Shown: positions 52,043-61,530, counted from the first letter of the stretch. The stretch: DNA of 64,000 bases from Holtiella tumoricola (GCF_027857615.1 NZ_JAQIFT010000046.1:113628-177627), one strand, 5' to 3'. A program made the numbers and translations. Notes: a model not told the origin generated them from the letters alone.

Positions 52043-54277
52043 TTATATAAGTTGCTTCAAATGTATCGCTAAGCTAGAGTAACGTTCAAGCTCTCTATTA
52101 TTTTCAATCATACGCCCTACTGTATCTTTAATCCCTACAATGACAACCATTTTCTTTGCCCTAGTTACTGCAGTGTAGAGTAAGTTACGGCTAAGAAGCA
52201 TAGGTGGTCCGCTATGGATTGGTAGGATGACTACAGGGTATTCACTTCCTTGTGATTTATGAATGGTAACTGCATAAGCCAGTTCTAATTCATCTAACTG
52301 GTTAAATTCGTATTCTACTGTTTTTTGATCATCAAAGATAACAGTTAGTATTTCTCTACCTAGGTCAATATCTTTAACCATACCGCAGTCACCATTGAAG
52401 ACGCCTATCCCTTCATCCAGCGGATAGCCTGTATGAGCATAAATCTTCCATGGGGTATTGTAGTTATTTTTAATCTGCATGACCTTATCCCCTACACGGA
52501 ATATATTATCTCGGTAGTCCTTCTCAATCTTGCCTACTGAAGGTGGGTTAAGAGCTGCTTGGAGGAGTTTATTGAGTTCATTGACTCCCAATAAACCTTT
52601 GCGCATAGGTGCAAGAACTTGTATATCTTTGAGGAAATCTACTTTTTGGAACTTCGGAATACGTTTCATAATCAGTTCTACAATAGTCTCTTGAACTTGT
52701 TGTTGCATACTTCTATTCATAAAGAAGAAATCCGTATCTTTTTCATTACATACAGGTTCTTTCCCTTGGTTAATACGATGGGCATTCATAACAATGGCAC
52801 TTTCTTGTGCCTGTCTAAAGATTTGAGTTAAGCGTACAACTGGAAGGCGTTCACTCTTAATCATATCTTTAAGTACATTCCCAGCACCTACTGATGGTAG
52901 CTGGTCAGCATCTCCAATAAGGATTAATCTTTGCCCTTCTTGTACTGCTTGTAAGAGGGCATACATTAAATTCACATCGACCATGGACATCTCATCAATG
53001 ATGACAACATCTGCTTCCAATGGATTTTCATCATTACGGTTGAACATTTGTCTACTACTATCTTCTTTAAGATAACCAATTTCAAGGAGACGGTGTATAG
53101 TCTGTGCCTTCATCTCAGTAGCTTCACTCATACGTTTTGCCGCACGTCCTGTAGGCGCTGCAAGGAGTACTTCTTCATTGGCCTTTTCTAGCATATGAAG
53201 GATTGCCTTAATAGTTGTAGTCTTCCCTGTACCTGGCCCCCCTGTTAAGATGGTGACCCCATGCATCAATACGTAGCGCACTGCTTCTCTCTGCTCTTCA
53301 ACTAACTGAATAGAAAGTTCTTTCTCTGTTTGCTTAAGTTCCTTATCAAAGTCAAAAGGCATTTCTTTGTCATAAGTCGCTGCTAAATCGATCAGCTTCC
53401 TTGCAATAGAGACCTCACAGTGATAAAGCCTACTTAAGAAAACACAAGCTACATTATTATAATTTTTGACAATGATTGCTTTTTGTATTCCAAGTTCCAT
53501 CATGGCATGGTCTACAAAATCTTCTGTCACACCAAGTAACTGTAAACTCTTCTCTACAAGAATATCTCTTGGCATATAAGTATGTCCCTCTAACGTATAC
53601 GTATTAAGAATATAAAGAATCCCTGTCTTAATACGTTGTGGATCATTCTTATCGATTCCAATCTGTGCGGCAATCTCATCGGCCTTTTTAAAACCAATAC
53701 CAAAGATATCTTCTGCTAATCTATAAGGATTACTCTTAATCACTTCTATAGTCTTATCTTTGTAACGTTTATAAATTTTGATGGCATAGGTTGGTGTAAT
53801 CCCAAACTCTTGTAAGACAAGCATGGCATTACGTAGTTCATGCTGTGCACGGAAGACTTCGCTAATCTCTAACGCTTTTTTCTCACTAATCCCTTGAATC
53901 TGAGAAAGGACTGTTGGCTCACTTTCTATAATACGGAAGGTATCTAGACCAAAATGCTTGACAATCTTCTTTGCTGTTTTAGGTCCAATCCCTTTAATAG
54001 CACCTGAAGCCAGATAACGTTCTATACCTTGTACAGTCTTTGGAATACTTCTTTCAAAAGTATCCACTTTGAGTTGCTTTCCATAGATAGGGTGGGTAGC
54101 CCATTGGCCCACAATACGTATTTCTTCTCCAGGATGAATGCCTAGCATACTTCCTACACAAGACACTTCTTCTCCTTCATATTCAATTGTACATACTGTA
54201 TAACCATTTTCTTCGTTTTGATATATGATGTCATCGACGACACCTTCTATAACTAATTGTTCTTCCAATTTATCCAC
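52043..54277 (-). CDS. recD2: ATP-dependent DNA helicase RecD2
   Basis: A 5'-3' SF1B helicase not tied to RecBC. In 744 residues: an N-terminal OB-like domain, helix-hairpin-helix motifs at about 90-200 (IKGIGPKTAKKIVKHFG, IQGISEKKALEIS), then the motor with Walker A GGPGTGKTTT at 345-354, IIDEMSMVD, and TIHKSQGSEYPVV near the end. The start is GTG. The 260-base gap to comF holds no gene and no clear promoter. Confidence 0.96.
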   Translation of the reverse strand: MDKLEEQLVIEGVVDDIIYQNEENGYTVCTIEYEGEEVSCVGSMLGIHPGEEIRIVGQWATHPIYGKQLKVDTFERSIPKTVQGIERYLASGAIKGIGPKTAKKIVKHFGLDTFRIIESEPTVLSQIQGISEKKALEISEVFRAQHELRNAMLVLQEFGITPTYAIKIYKRYKDKTIEVIKSNPYRLAEDIFGIGFKKADEIAAQIGIDKNDPQRIKTGILYILNTYTLEGHTYMPRDILVEKSLQLLGVTEDFVDHAMMELGIQKAIIVKNYNNVACVFLSRLYHCEVSIARKLIDLAATYDKEMPFDFDKELKQTEKELSIQLVEEQREAVRYVLMHGVTILTGGPGTGKTTTIKAILHMLEKANEEVLLAAPTGRAAKRMSEATEMKAQTIHRLLEIGYLKEDSSRQMFNRNDENPLEADVVIIDEMSMVDVNLMYALLQAVQEGQRLILIGDADQLPSVGAGNVLKDMIKSERLPVVRLTQIFRQAQESAIVMNAHRINQGKEPVCNEKDTDFFFMNRSMQQQVQETIVELIMKRIPKFQKVDFLKDIQVLAPMRKGLLGVNELNKLLQAALNPPSVGKIEKDYRDNIFRVGDKVMQIKNNYNTPWKIYAHTGYPLDEGIGVFNGDCGMVKDIDLGREILTVIFDDQKTVEYEFNQLDELELAYAVTIHKSQGSEYPVVILPIHSGPPMLLSRNLLYTAVTRAKKMVVIVGIKDTVGRMIENNRELERYSSLAIHLKQLI

Positions 54278-54288
54278 CCTATCCTTTG

Positions 54289-54630
54289 CTATTTCCTACG
54301 TATAAGTTCTAGTTGTATCTTCTCCTCATCATAACCAATATTTGCTTCATCAATCATGGTTCCTACAAGTCCTAATTCCTCTGAACTATCTGTTTCACCT
54401 GCAAGCTCCCAGTAGTATTCTTCCATTTCTCGTTCTCTTGGGTAACTTAGAAAACGTTGTAAACGTTTGACACAGAGTGCTATATCATCTAAGGCTATTG
54501 CTTCTACCATTATGATCTCACGATCTACTAAATTATTAATTTTAATCTCTAAACTTTGTGCTTGATGTTCTAAGAAAAAGGTTGTTAATTCATCTACCAT
54601 CTTAGAAATCTTTTTTACTTCATGTCTCAC
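54289..54630 (-). CDS. Conserved small protein of unknown function
   Basis: I do not recognise this 113-residue acidic protein. It starts at GTG overlapping the stop of the preceding gene by four bases, behind AAGGAG. It has two parts: an alpha/beta-looking first half (LEIKINNLVDREIIMVEAI, reminiscent of a small ATPase-like fold) and an acidic tail with EEYYWELAGET. It has no cysteines of note, no signal and no span. Coupling to the DUF1576 gene upstream and recD2 downstream suggests one transcript. Confidence 0.7.
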   Translation of the reverse strand: MRHEVKKISKMVDELTTFFLEHQAQSLEIKINNLVDREIIMVEAIALDDIALCVKRLQRFLSYPREREMEEYYWELAGETDSSEELGLVGTMIDEANIGYDEEKIQLELIRRK

Positions 54631-55898
54631 GCTTTATTCTCCTTCTTAAATGCATCAATAACAGGTATTAAAATAGCTGCTATGATACCTCCTGATAATC
54701 CATTGTTATATAACATTAATCCACCATGCAAAGCACCTATATTTTGTATAAGTGTAGCATGTAATATACCTGCCAACATCCCTATAATTGATCCATATTC
54801 ACCAGCTATAGGTGCAAGGGTTGTCCCAAATAGAGCTGAAATAATCAACATAGAGGTAGAAGTATCTATCTTAAAGAAGTGCCATCCGAGTACTACACCT
54901 GCTACAATGGGCCATACATTCCTTGGATGCTTACCAAAGCTTCCAAATCCCATTACTGTCAGCATCGCTGCAACAACTGGTCCATTAAAACTTCCATCTA
55001 ATATGAATATAAATCCCATACACATGAGGCCTAAAAATCCCATATTCATTAAACTGAGCCCAAAACCATCTTGCTTGATCATATCTGTAATCAATCTACC
55101 TGAATGCTTCATTAAATGTTTATAGCCTTTAAAGCTCTTATCATTAATACAGTAACCTATTATAATCAGTGCTATACAATATAACAATAAGAAAATAACC
55201 ACACGCCAATCATTACTTTCAAGTAGTGCATAATTTTTTGTTACTACAATATTTGCTTCATTAATTAAGGCATAGACTAACATCCCTACAAATCCAGCTG
55301 CAGTTCCCATGTTATATAGGTTATATCCTGAGTGAAATGTTACAAAACGAGAAGATACGGTTGGCATAATGAATCCAATGAATCCACCTACTAATGCCAT
55401 GATCACCAAGGCTGCGATTACATTAGGTCCCATCATCTCGCCAATCAGGCTTGCAACAGGGCTAAAAGCTGTGGAAAACATATTAATGATGACTACATTT
55501 TTATAAGATATACCATGATATCTACTATATATATAGCCCCCAAAATAGAATGTCCATATATTAAACATATTTTTACCCATAAAGCTAAATCCTGTTAGCA
55601 AAAATAATGCTGCAATAATGATCCCATTCGGCTTTAATTCCAATCGCTTAATAAGCCATAAATTTACTAACAATACCACTGCTGCATTCAAAAATGTAGC
55701 GCCTGTTCCAGCAATCAATAAGTAATCCGTTAGTAAAATATCATTTGACTTATAAATAGTTCCTATCCCTTCAATAAGCTCCTTGGGACTCGTTGTAATC
55801 AATGCAAAGAGTACCATCGCTAATGGAAGGATATAGAGTACGTTATACATGGTACTTCTTGATACTTCTTTTTCTCTCGTAATCTTAATTGTATTCAT
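54627..55898 (-). CDS. DUF1576 family membrane protein
   Basis: The 423 residues form about 11-12 hydrophobic segments with few charges, matching the DUF1576 family of Firmicutes (GKNMFNIWTFYFGGYIYSRYHG, GFGSFGKHPRNVWPI, HGGLMLYNNGLSGGI). Its substrate is unknown, although the glycine-rich spans resemble those of transporters or channels. A terminator of metK lies upstream and a possible promoter just before the gene. Confidence 0.88.
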   Translation of the reverse strand: MNTIKITREKEVSRSTMYNVLYILPLAMVLFALITTSPKELIEGIGTIYKSNDILLTDYLLIAGTGATFLNAAVVLLVNLWLIKRLELKPNGIIIAALFLLTGFSFMGKNMFNIWTFYFGGYIYSRYHGISYKNVVIINMFSTAFSPVASLIGEMMGPNVIAALVIMALVGGFIGFIMPTVSSRFVTFHSGYNLYNMGTAAGFVGMLVYALINEANIVVTKNYALLESNDWRVVIFLLLYCIALIIIGYCINDKSFKGYKHLMKHSGRLITDMIKQDGFGLSLMNMGFLGLMCMGFIFILDGSFNGPVVAAMLTVMGFGSFGKHPRNVWPIVAGVVLGWHFFKIDTSTSMLIISALFGTTLAPIAGEYGSIIGMLAGILHATLIQNIGALHGGLMLYNNGLSGGIIAAILIPVIDAFKKENKA

Positions 55899-55931
55899 GC
55901 AAGCTCCTCTACTATTTTTATTAGTACTTTT

Positions 55932-55960
55932 ATTTTATCATATGTAGACAAACTTTTTAA
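55932..55960 (-). promoter_or_regulatory. Possible promoter of the DUF1576-recD2 genes
   Basis: On the minus strand TGATAAAAT (extended -10, 55940-55932) with TTAAAA about 17 bases upstream. It lies about 35 bases before the DUF1576 start. Confidence 0.45.
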
Positions 55961-55997
55961 GTACATAACAGAAATGTAGAGGCCTTCTCTTACAATA

Positions 55998-56032
55998 TTA
56001 AAAGGCCTACTTCCCTCAAAGTAGGCCCTTTC
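55998..56032 (-). terminator. Intrinsic terminator after metK
   Basis: Stem AAAGGGCCTACTT / AAGTAGGCCTTT (56031-56019 with 56012-56001) with a short loop, followed by TTTTAATATT on the minus strand, 38 bases after the metK stop. Confidence 0.8.
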
Positions 56033-56069
56033 TATTCATAATCTATCCCGTTATATCTATTTGTATATC

Positions 56070-57260
56070 TTAGTGAGCTGCTAATTTTTTAAGCGCTTCT
56101 ACTTTATCTGTTTGTTCCCATGGAAGGCTTACATCTGTACGACCAAAGTGTCCATAAGCTGCTGTTTGTTTGTAGATTGGTCTTCTAAGATCAAGCATTT
56201 TGATAATACCTGCTGGACGAAGATCAAATGTTTCTCTTACGATTTCTACAAGTCTTTCATCACTTACTACGCCTGTACCATGTGTGTTGATTAAGATAGA
56301 AACTGGTTGTGCTACACCGATTGCATAAGCAAGTTCGATTTCACATCTATTTGCAAGTCCTGCTGCTACAATGTTTTTAGCTACATAACGTGCTGCATAA
56401 GCTGCTGAACGGTCTACTTTTGTTGGATCTTTTCCAGAGAAAGCACCACCCCCGTGGCTTGCATAACCACCGTAAGTATCTACGATAATTTTACGTCCTG
56501 TAAGACCTGAATCCCCTACTGGTCCACCGATTACGAAACGACCTGTTGGGTTGATAAAGTATTTTGTTTCATCATCTAAAAGTTCTGCTGGAATGACGTG
56601 TTTAATAACATGTTCCATAAGATCTTCATGAATTTGTGCTTGTGAAACTTCTTCAGCATGTTGTGTTGAGATAACAACTGCATCTACTCTTACTACTTTA
56701 TCTCCATCGTACTCTACAGTTACTTGAGATTTACCATCTGGACGAAGGTAGCTAAGTGTACCGTTTTTACGTACTTCTGTAAGACGACGTGTTAATTTAT
56801 GTGCTAATGAAATAGGCATTGGCATAAGCTCTGGTGTTTCATCACAAGCAAAACCAAACATCATACCTTGGTCCCCTGCTCCTGTTGCTTCAATGCTTTC
56901 ATCTGACATTTCATTATTTCTTTTTTCTAATGCTGTATCTACACCCATTGCGATATCTGGTGATTGCTCATCAAGCGCTACCATTACACCACAGCTGTTG
57001 CCATCAAAGCCAAAGGCTGGGTTGTTGTAACCAATCTCATTGATTGTATCACGTGCAATTTTGTTGATATCTACGTAGCAGTTTGTTGTAACCTCTCCCA
57101 TTACAAGTACTAAACCTGTTGTGACAGCTGTTTCACACGCTACACGTGCTTGTGGGTCTTGTGCATAAATTGCATCTAAAACTGAATCAGAAATCTGGTC
57201 AGCGATTTTATCTGGATGCCCTTCTGTTACTGATTCTGATGTAAATAATCTTCTTGCCAT
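56070..57260 (-). CDS. metK: S-adenosylmethionine synthase
   Basis: It makes SAM from methionine and ATP. I start at MARRLFTSESVTEGHPDK (396 residues) behind AGGAGG; two extra codons upstream are not needed. GHPDK, EATGAGDQGMMFG (about 118-130) and the glycine-rich GGGAFSGKDPTKVDRSAAY (about 260-280) are all present. A SAM-I riboswitch lies in its leader. SAM is also the donor for the FliB methylase encoded 14 kb away. Confidence 0.98.
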   Translation of the reverse strand: MARRLFTSESVTEGHPDKIADQISDSVLDAIYAQDPQARVACETAVTTGLVLVMGEVTTNCYVDINKIARDTINEIGYNNPAFGFDGNSCGVMVALDEQSPDIAMGVDTALEKRNNEMSDESIEATGAGDQGMMFGFACDETPELMPMPISLAHKLTRRLTEVRKNGTLSYLRPDGKSQVTVEYDGDKVVRVDAVVISTQHAEEVSQAQIHEDLMEHVIKHVIPAELLDDETKYFINPTGRFVIGGPVGDSGLTGRKIIVDTYGGYASHGGGAFSGKDPTKVDRSAAYAARYVAKNIVAAGLANRCEIELAYAIGVAQPVSILINTHGTGVVSDERLVEIVRETFDLRPAGIIKMLDLRRPIYKQTAAYGHFGRTDVSLPWEQTDKVEALKKLAAH

Positions 57261-57344
57261 TTTCAAAATCCTCCTTTAATACGGTTGTGAATTCAACATA
57301 AGCGATGTATTTTAAAGGTTAGATGGTTGAATGCTTGATTTAAG

Positions 57345-57379
57345 CTAAAAAAATAAAGGCCTCACTAAATGAGGCCTTG
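57345..57379 (-). terminator. Riboswitch-controlled terminator
   Basis: AAGGCCTCA / TGAGGCCTT stem (57378-57370 with 57364-57356) followed by a TTTATTTTTTT run on the minus strand, 85 bases before metK. It is the off-state terminator of the SAM-I riboswitch. Confidence 0.88.
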
Positions 57380-57513
57380 TCTGCTTGATCGTAAATACGA
57401 TACATCCTCATCTTACAAATGCTACTGCACTTGTGGGAATTGGCACCCGCGATCTACACTGGTTGCCGGGTTTCATAGGGCCCTGTCCCTCCACCTCTCT
57501 GGATAAGAATTAC
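57345..57513 (-). ncRNA. SAM-I (S-box) riboswitch before metK
   Basis: On the minus strand the classic elements appear in order: CTTATCCAGAGAGGTGGAGG, GGCCCTATGAAACCCGGCAACC, GTGCCAATTCC and the closing GATGAGGAT helix. An expression platform follows. SAM binding is known to favour the terminator and switch metK off. Confidence 0.95.
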
Positions 57514-57531
57514 TCATCGCTATTTAATTGT

Positions 57532-57568
57532 TGAGTTTATTATATAAGTGATTACTTTTATTTGTCAA
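57532..57568 (-). promoter_or_regulatory. sigma-A promoter of metK
   Basis: On the minus strand a perfect TTGACA (57568-57563), 18 bases, TATAAT (57544-57539). The -35 lies next to the stop of the rod-binding gene, so metK starts its own transcript. Confidence 0.85.
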
Positions 57569-57573
57569 GTAAT

Positions 57574-57945
57574 TTATTTTTTATAGTTCTGTTGTGTGTT
57601 ATAAGCACCTGTTATCTGTTTATACATACTGTCAGCTAAACCAATACCACCAGCATCGCACATAATTTTGCATTGTTCATCCACTAAATAACTTTCAAAC
57701 ATCTCTTCATAGTCACCTTTAGGAATCAATCTTTCTCCCATTTCTGTTGAAGATTTCATTTGTTTAAACAGGCTAGAAAGCATATATTGTTCGATTTGTT
57801 TACATGCATCTTTTAATGCTTCATCATCTTTACTTGCAATAGCATCCTGAAGCACTGCTTCAAAATCTGTATTTTCATTTTGTGTTTTTTGAAGTTCTAG
57901 TTGACTTGTAAGCGTTGCATTTAAATTAATCCCTGAAATACTCAT
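57574..57945 (-). CDS. Rod-binding protein (FlgJ N-terminal domain type)
   Basis: The 123 residues match the rod-binding domain of FlgJ (LKDACKQIEQYMLSSLFKQMKSS, then DYEEMFESYLVDEQ and GGIGLADSMYKQI) without a muramidase part. Such single-domain proteins act as rod caps or scaffolds in Firmicutes. It follows the flhP gene by 15 bases. Confidence 0.88.
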   Translation of the reverse strand: MSISGINLNATLTSQLELQKTQNENTDFEAVLQDAIASKDDEALKDACKQIEQYMLSSLFKQMKSSTEMGERLIPKGDYEEMFESYLVDEQCKIMCDAGGIGLADSMYKQITGAYNTQQNYKK

Positions 57946-57960
57946 TTAGCTTCCTCCTAC

Positions 57961-58767
57961 TTAACCACGTTTAAGTTCATTTGCTTGTTGAAGCATAGTA
58001 TCTGCTGTTTTAATCGCTGTAGAGTTAAGTTCATAAGCTCTTTGGGCTACAATTAGATTAACCATTTCATTAGCTACATCTACGTTTGAACCTTCTAATA
58101 CACCTGATTTAATAATACTTCTTGTAAGTCCATCTTCTTCACTTTCAACACGTGCTACACCCGATGCTGCTGTCTCCATAAACATGTTGCTTCCTGCTGC
58201 TTCTAAACCTTCTGTATTAGAAAACTGTACAATACGTAATTGTGCAATATCCATACGCATCCCTGTCTCTTCATCCATGTAAGAAATCATACCGTCTTGA
58301 CCAACGATAAGTTTATCTACACCAATTCCACCATCTACAACAATAGGTTCTTCATCTATAGATACAACTGGATGTCCATCTGTTGTAACGAGAGCATAGT
58401 TCCCATCATCTAACATAGCCATTCTGAAGTTACCGTCTCTTGTATACATATATTCATCATCTTGCATAATAGTGAAAAAACCTTTACCTTCAATGGCCAT
58501 ATCCGTGGGATTACCTGTTCTTTGGATGGTACCTTGTGTATACATACGACTACTTGAACCGATACGTACACCATGTCCTACTTGCATAGTCGTTGGGGCA
58601 TTTGTTTCTGCTTGATTGCCCATTTTTGTATAAAGTAAACTTTTAAAATTAGTTGTTTCTTTTTTGTAACCTACTGTATTTACGTTTGCTAAGTTATTTG
58701 AAATCGTATCTACATTTGTTTGTTGGGCTGTCATACCTGAAGCAGCCGTCCATAATGATCTCATCAT
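57961..58767 (-). CDS. flhP: Flagellar hook-basal body protein FlhP (FlgG-like)
   Basis: A distal rod protein of 268 residues. N-terminal MRSLWTAASGMTAQQTNVD with SNNLANVNTVGYKKE is the rod/hook signature, and the C-terminus (NVDVANEMVNLIVAQRAYELNS) is the D0 helix. Two ATG codons start it, either possible. Order mbl-flhO-flhP equals that of Bacillus subtilis, where the pair builds the distal rod. Confidence 0.93.
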   Translation of the reverse strand: MMRSLWTAASGMTAQQTNVDTISNNLANVNTVGYKKETTNFKSLLYTKMGNQAETNAPTTMQVGHGVRIGSSSRMYTQGTIQRTGNPTDMAIEGKGFFTIMQDDEYMYTRDGNFRMAMLDDGNYALVTTDGHPVVSIDEEPIVVDGGIGVDKLIVGQDGMISYMDEETGMRMDIAQLRIVQFSNTEGLEAAGSNMFMETAASGVARVESEEDGLTRSIIKSGVLEGSNVDVANEMVNLIVAQRAYELNSTAIKTADTMLQQANELKRG

Positions 58768-58781
58768 TTGTCTTATACCCC

Positions 58782-59549
58782 CTATACACGTCCTACTTCA
58801 TTTACCGCTTTACCAAGTAAATTATCATGAACTTGAATCATCTTTTGATTAGCTTCATATGCTCTTGAAACAGTGATCATATCTACCATCGCTGTTACTG
58901 GATTAACATTTGAAGCTTCTATGTACCCTTGCATTACACTACCTTCAAAAGGTTCTGCACCACCATTTGCTAAGTAAAGATTATCTTCTCTTTTAGTTAA
59001 ACCTTGATTGTCATTAAACTTTACTAAAGCTAATGTATCAATTTTCCTACCATCTACAGTAATTGTGCCTTTTTCTCCGACAGCAAGCTTACCACCATTG
59101 GTTAAATAATCTTCTCCAAACTCAATAGGGCCATCTTCTCCCATAACCGCATAACCTTCTTTGGTTACAAGTGCACCCTCACCATTAATAGAGAATTTCC
59201 CATCACGGGTATAAGCCACTCCATTTGGTGTTTGTACTGTAAAGAAGCCGTCTCCTTGTAAAGCCAAATCCACTAAGCCATCTGTCTTTACTAATGAGCC
59301 TTGTGCAAATTGAGTATAGATTTGATCCACACGTGCACCAAAGTTCATTGATCCAATTGCTCTGTCATTTGGAATATTGTTTTCCATGTCTTTGAGTCTG
59401 TAAGTCAGTACTTCATTAAATGACGCTATGACTGCATCATCTTTTTTATAGCCGGTTGTATTCACATTGGCTAAATCATTAGAGATGACATCCAGTTTTT
59501 TCGTCTGTACATTCATACCTGTTCCAGCAATATAAAGACCTCTAATCAT
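58782..59549 (-). CDS. flhO: Flagellar hook-basal body protein FlhO (FlgF/FlgG-like)
   Basis: The 255 residues start MIRGLYIAGTGMNVQTKKLD, eight bases after AAGGAG (an ATG two codons earlier is too close). SNDLANVNTTGYKKDD and the C-terminal NVNPVTAMVDMITVSRAYEAN are the rod signatures. The gene start lies eight bases inside the mbl 3' end, so the two are coupled. Confidence 0.93.
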   Translation of the reverse strand: MIRGLYIAGTGMNVQTKKLDVISNDLANVNTTGYKKDDAVIASFNEVLTYRLKDMENNIPNDRAIGSMNFGARVDQIYTQFAQGSLVKTDGLVDLALQGDGFFTVQTPNGVAYTRDGKFSINGEGALVTKEGYAVMGEDGPIEFGEDYLTNGGKLAVGEKGTITVDGRKIDTLALVKFNDNQGLTKREDNLYLANGGAEPFEGSVMQGYIEASNVNPVTAMVDMITVSRAYEANQKMIQVHDNLLGKAVNEVGRV

Positions 59550-60555
59550 ATGCATTTCTCCTTCTATTTTTTCTAGAGTACTTGTATTCTACAAATAGAC
59601 CTGTTCCAACTGCAACACAAGAAATAGCTTCATCTGCAATCACAGCATTGATCCCTACTCTCTCGGCAATAAGTTTGTCTAATCCATAGATAAGGCTGCC
59701 ACCGCCTGTTAAAACAATGCCTCTATCTGATATATCGGCAGCAAGTTCTGGAGGCGTAGTCTCAAGTACGTCTCGTACTGCCCATACAATCTCATCAATT
59801 GGTCCAGCTAAGGCCTCTTGTATCTCATCTGAAGAAAGCACAATATTTTTCGGAAGCCCAGAAACTAAGTTACGTCCTTTAGCTGTCATCTCAACAGGGA
59901 AGTCTCTTGTATAAGCTGTTCCAATGTTCTTTTTAATCTCTTCTGCTGTTCTCTCACCAATTAACATCCCATGTTTTTTACGTAAATAAGTCATAATCGC
60001 TTCATCAAAATTGTCCCCAGCAACTTTGATAGATTTATTTACAACTGCACCACCTAAAGAAATAACTGCAATATCAGCTGTCCCACCACCAATATCTACA
60101 ATCATGCTCCCACATGGTCTACTAATATCAATACCAGCACCAATAGCTGCTGCAATAGGCTCTTCAATGATATCAACTTTCCTAGCACCTGCTTGTCTAG
60201 TCGCATCCTCTACTGCACGCTTTTCTACCTCTGTAACCCCACTAGGTACACATACCGCAATACGAGGTTTAATAAGTCTTGGTCCTATTGCCTTATGAAT
60301 AAAATATTTAAGCATTTTTTCTGTGGCTTCATAATCATCAATAACCCCACGTCTTAATGGTCTGATAGCCGTAATATTTTGTGGCGTACGCCCAAGCATA
60401 GCTCTTGCTTCTTCTCCCACAGCAATGACTTCACCTGATTTATTATTAATGGCTACAATAGATGGTTCTTGTAGCACAATCCCTTGACCTTTTATATAAA
60501 TAAGAACAGAAGCTGTTCCTAAATCGATCCCTATGTCGGCTCCTCTTCCAAACAT
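59542..60555 (-). CDS. mbl: MreB-like cell-shape protein Mbl
   Basis: A bacterial actin that organises wall synthesis along the membrane. In 337 residues the actin motifs are clear: phosphate 1 IGIDLGTASVLIY, phosphate 2 IVDIGGGTADIAV (about 160-172) and the adenosine motif LTGGGSLIYGLD. It is called Mbl rather than MreB because flhO-flhP follow it and mreCD do not. Confidence 0.93.
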   Translation of the reverse strand: MFGRGADIGIDLGTASVLIYIKGQGIVLQEPSIVAINNKSGEVIAVGEEARAMLGRTPQNITAIRPLRRGVIDDYEATEKMLKYFIHKAIGPRLIKPRIAVCVPSGVTEVEKRAVEDATRQAGARKVDIIEEPIAAAIGAGIDISRPCGSMIVDIGGGTADIAVISLGGAVVNKSIKVAGDNFDEAIMTYLRKKHGMLIGERTAEEIKKNIGTAYTRDFPVEMTAKGRNLVSGLPKNIVLSSDEIQEALAGPIDEIVWAVRDVLETTPPELAADISDRGIVLTGGGSLIYGLDKLIAERVGINAVIADEAISCVAVGTGLFVEYKYSRKNRRRNAYD

Positions 60556-60599
60556 ATATAGTGTTCTCCTTTACCTGTTGTCATTTTTCACCATAAAAT

Positions 60600-60635
60600 T
60601 ACTTTAATTATACCTCAATCCTACATCTAATGCAA
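60600..60635 (-). promoter_or_regulatory. sigma-A promoter of mbl-flhO-flhP
   Basis: On the minus strand TTGCAT (60635-60630), 17 bases, TATAAT (60612-60607), about 50 bases before mbl. The DNA further upstream to 60780 shows nothing recognisable. Confidence 0.78.
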
Positions 60636-60781
60636 AATATTTACTTTATTCATCATGTTACAACTAGCTTATAACACACCTAAGATTTATATGTACTTTT
60701 TATAAAAAAATTACAGTTCATTTAAAGATAACAAAAGTACCAAATAAATATTTTATGGGATGAAAACCTTTAATATGTGAA

Positions 60782-60825
60782 GTAACCCGACAGCACTACG
60801 TATGCTCTCCCTTTCGCTTTTGCCC
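60782..60825 (-). other. Possible decayed c-di-GMP (GEMM-like) riboswitch fragment
   Basis: On the minus strand GGGCAAAAGCGAAAG and GCTGTCGGGTTAC recall the start and end of the class I c-di-GMP riboswitch, but the central GACGCAAAGC block is missing. It is not attached to an evident gene. Low confidence; it may be chance similarity. Confidence 0.2.
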
Positions 60826-60927
60826 AAATGGTTTAAGAATGTGTAAACTTGGTGTTAATATATAACTGTAGACACAAAAACTTGAACAACTTATAATAAC
60901 TCCTATAAGATAACCAAGCTGTTCGAC

Positions 60928-61202
60928 ATGGCTAGAAATCAAAAATTATATCCACCAGAATTTAAGCAACAATTAGTTGACTTCTATAATAATGGTAATT
61001 ATCCCCGCCCTCAATTAGAATAAGAATATGGCATTTCAAAATCTACTATCGTAGGAAGAGTTAAAAACCTTTCTCTAATTAAAGTTGCTGATTCAGAAAC
61101 AATATCTATGAAAGAATATAAGGCCCTCAAAAAATGCGTGAGCTTGAAGTACAGATTGAAATACAAAAAATCTATAGGGGAATATGGTATTGATATCAAA
61201 TC
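60928..61202 (+). pseudogene. IS3-family transposase OrfA remnant
   Basis: Reading from ATG at 60928: MARNQKLYPPEFKQQLVDFY, the helix-turn-helix start typical of OrfA, then an in-frame TAA at 61021, then EYGISKSTIVGRVKNL, the recognition helix. Near 61130 a frameshift moves into KMRELEVQIEI, the leucine-zipper region of IS3 OrfA proteins. Clearly a dead copy. Confidence 0.8.
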
Positions 61203-61213
61203 AAATCTAATAC

Positions 61214-61530
61214 ATGGTTAAACAATTATACAATGCCTTAAAGTTTCCAAGAAGTACATACTATAATACTTTAATAAGTAAGCCGTCTAAGAAGCAACTC
61301 AAATACGAAACATTTAGACAAAAGGTTATCGATAAATTTAATCAATATAGGCAACCTTATCGAGCAGTTAAACTACAAAAAGTTCTATCAAGAGGCAGGT
61401 ACTAAGTGGTTTATAGAAATATCTATCACGATTTCGATGAAGCTGATAAAGCTATCTTTGAATATATAGATTTTTGATATAATAGAATGGGGATTCATAG
61501 TAGAATTGGTTTAATGGCTCCTCAGTAAAA
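61214..61530 (+). pseudogene. IS3-family transposase OrfB remnant
   Basis: The first part reads MVKQLYNALKFPRSTYYNTL, the HTH_21-like beginning of OrfB, up to QYRQPYRAVKLQKVL. The sequence then jumps, after a stop, to HDFDEADKAIFEYIDF and YNRMGIHSRIGLMAP, the known C-terminal signature. The roughly 170-residue integrase core with the D, D and E residues is missing. Confidence 0.8.

Noticed and set aside
54622..55125. Plus-strand open frame (167 codons) opposite the DUF1576 gene
   Set aside because: Antisense to a well-supported membrane protein; hydrophobic and proline-rich because of the opposite frame.
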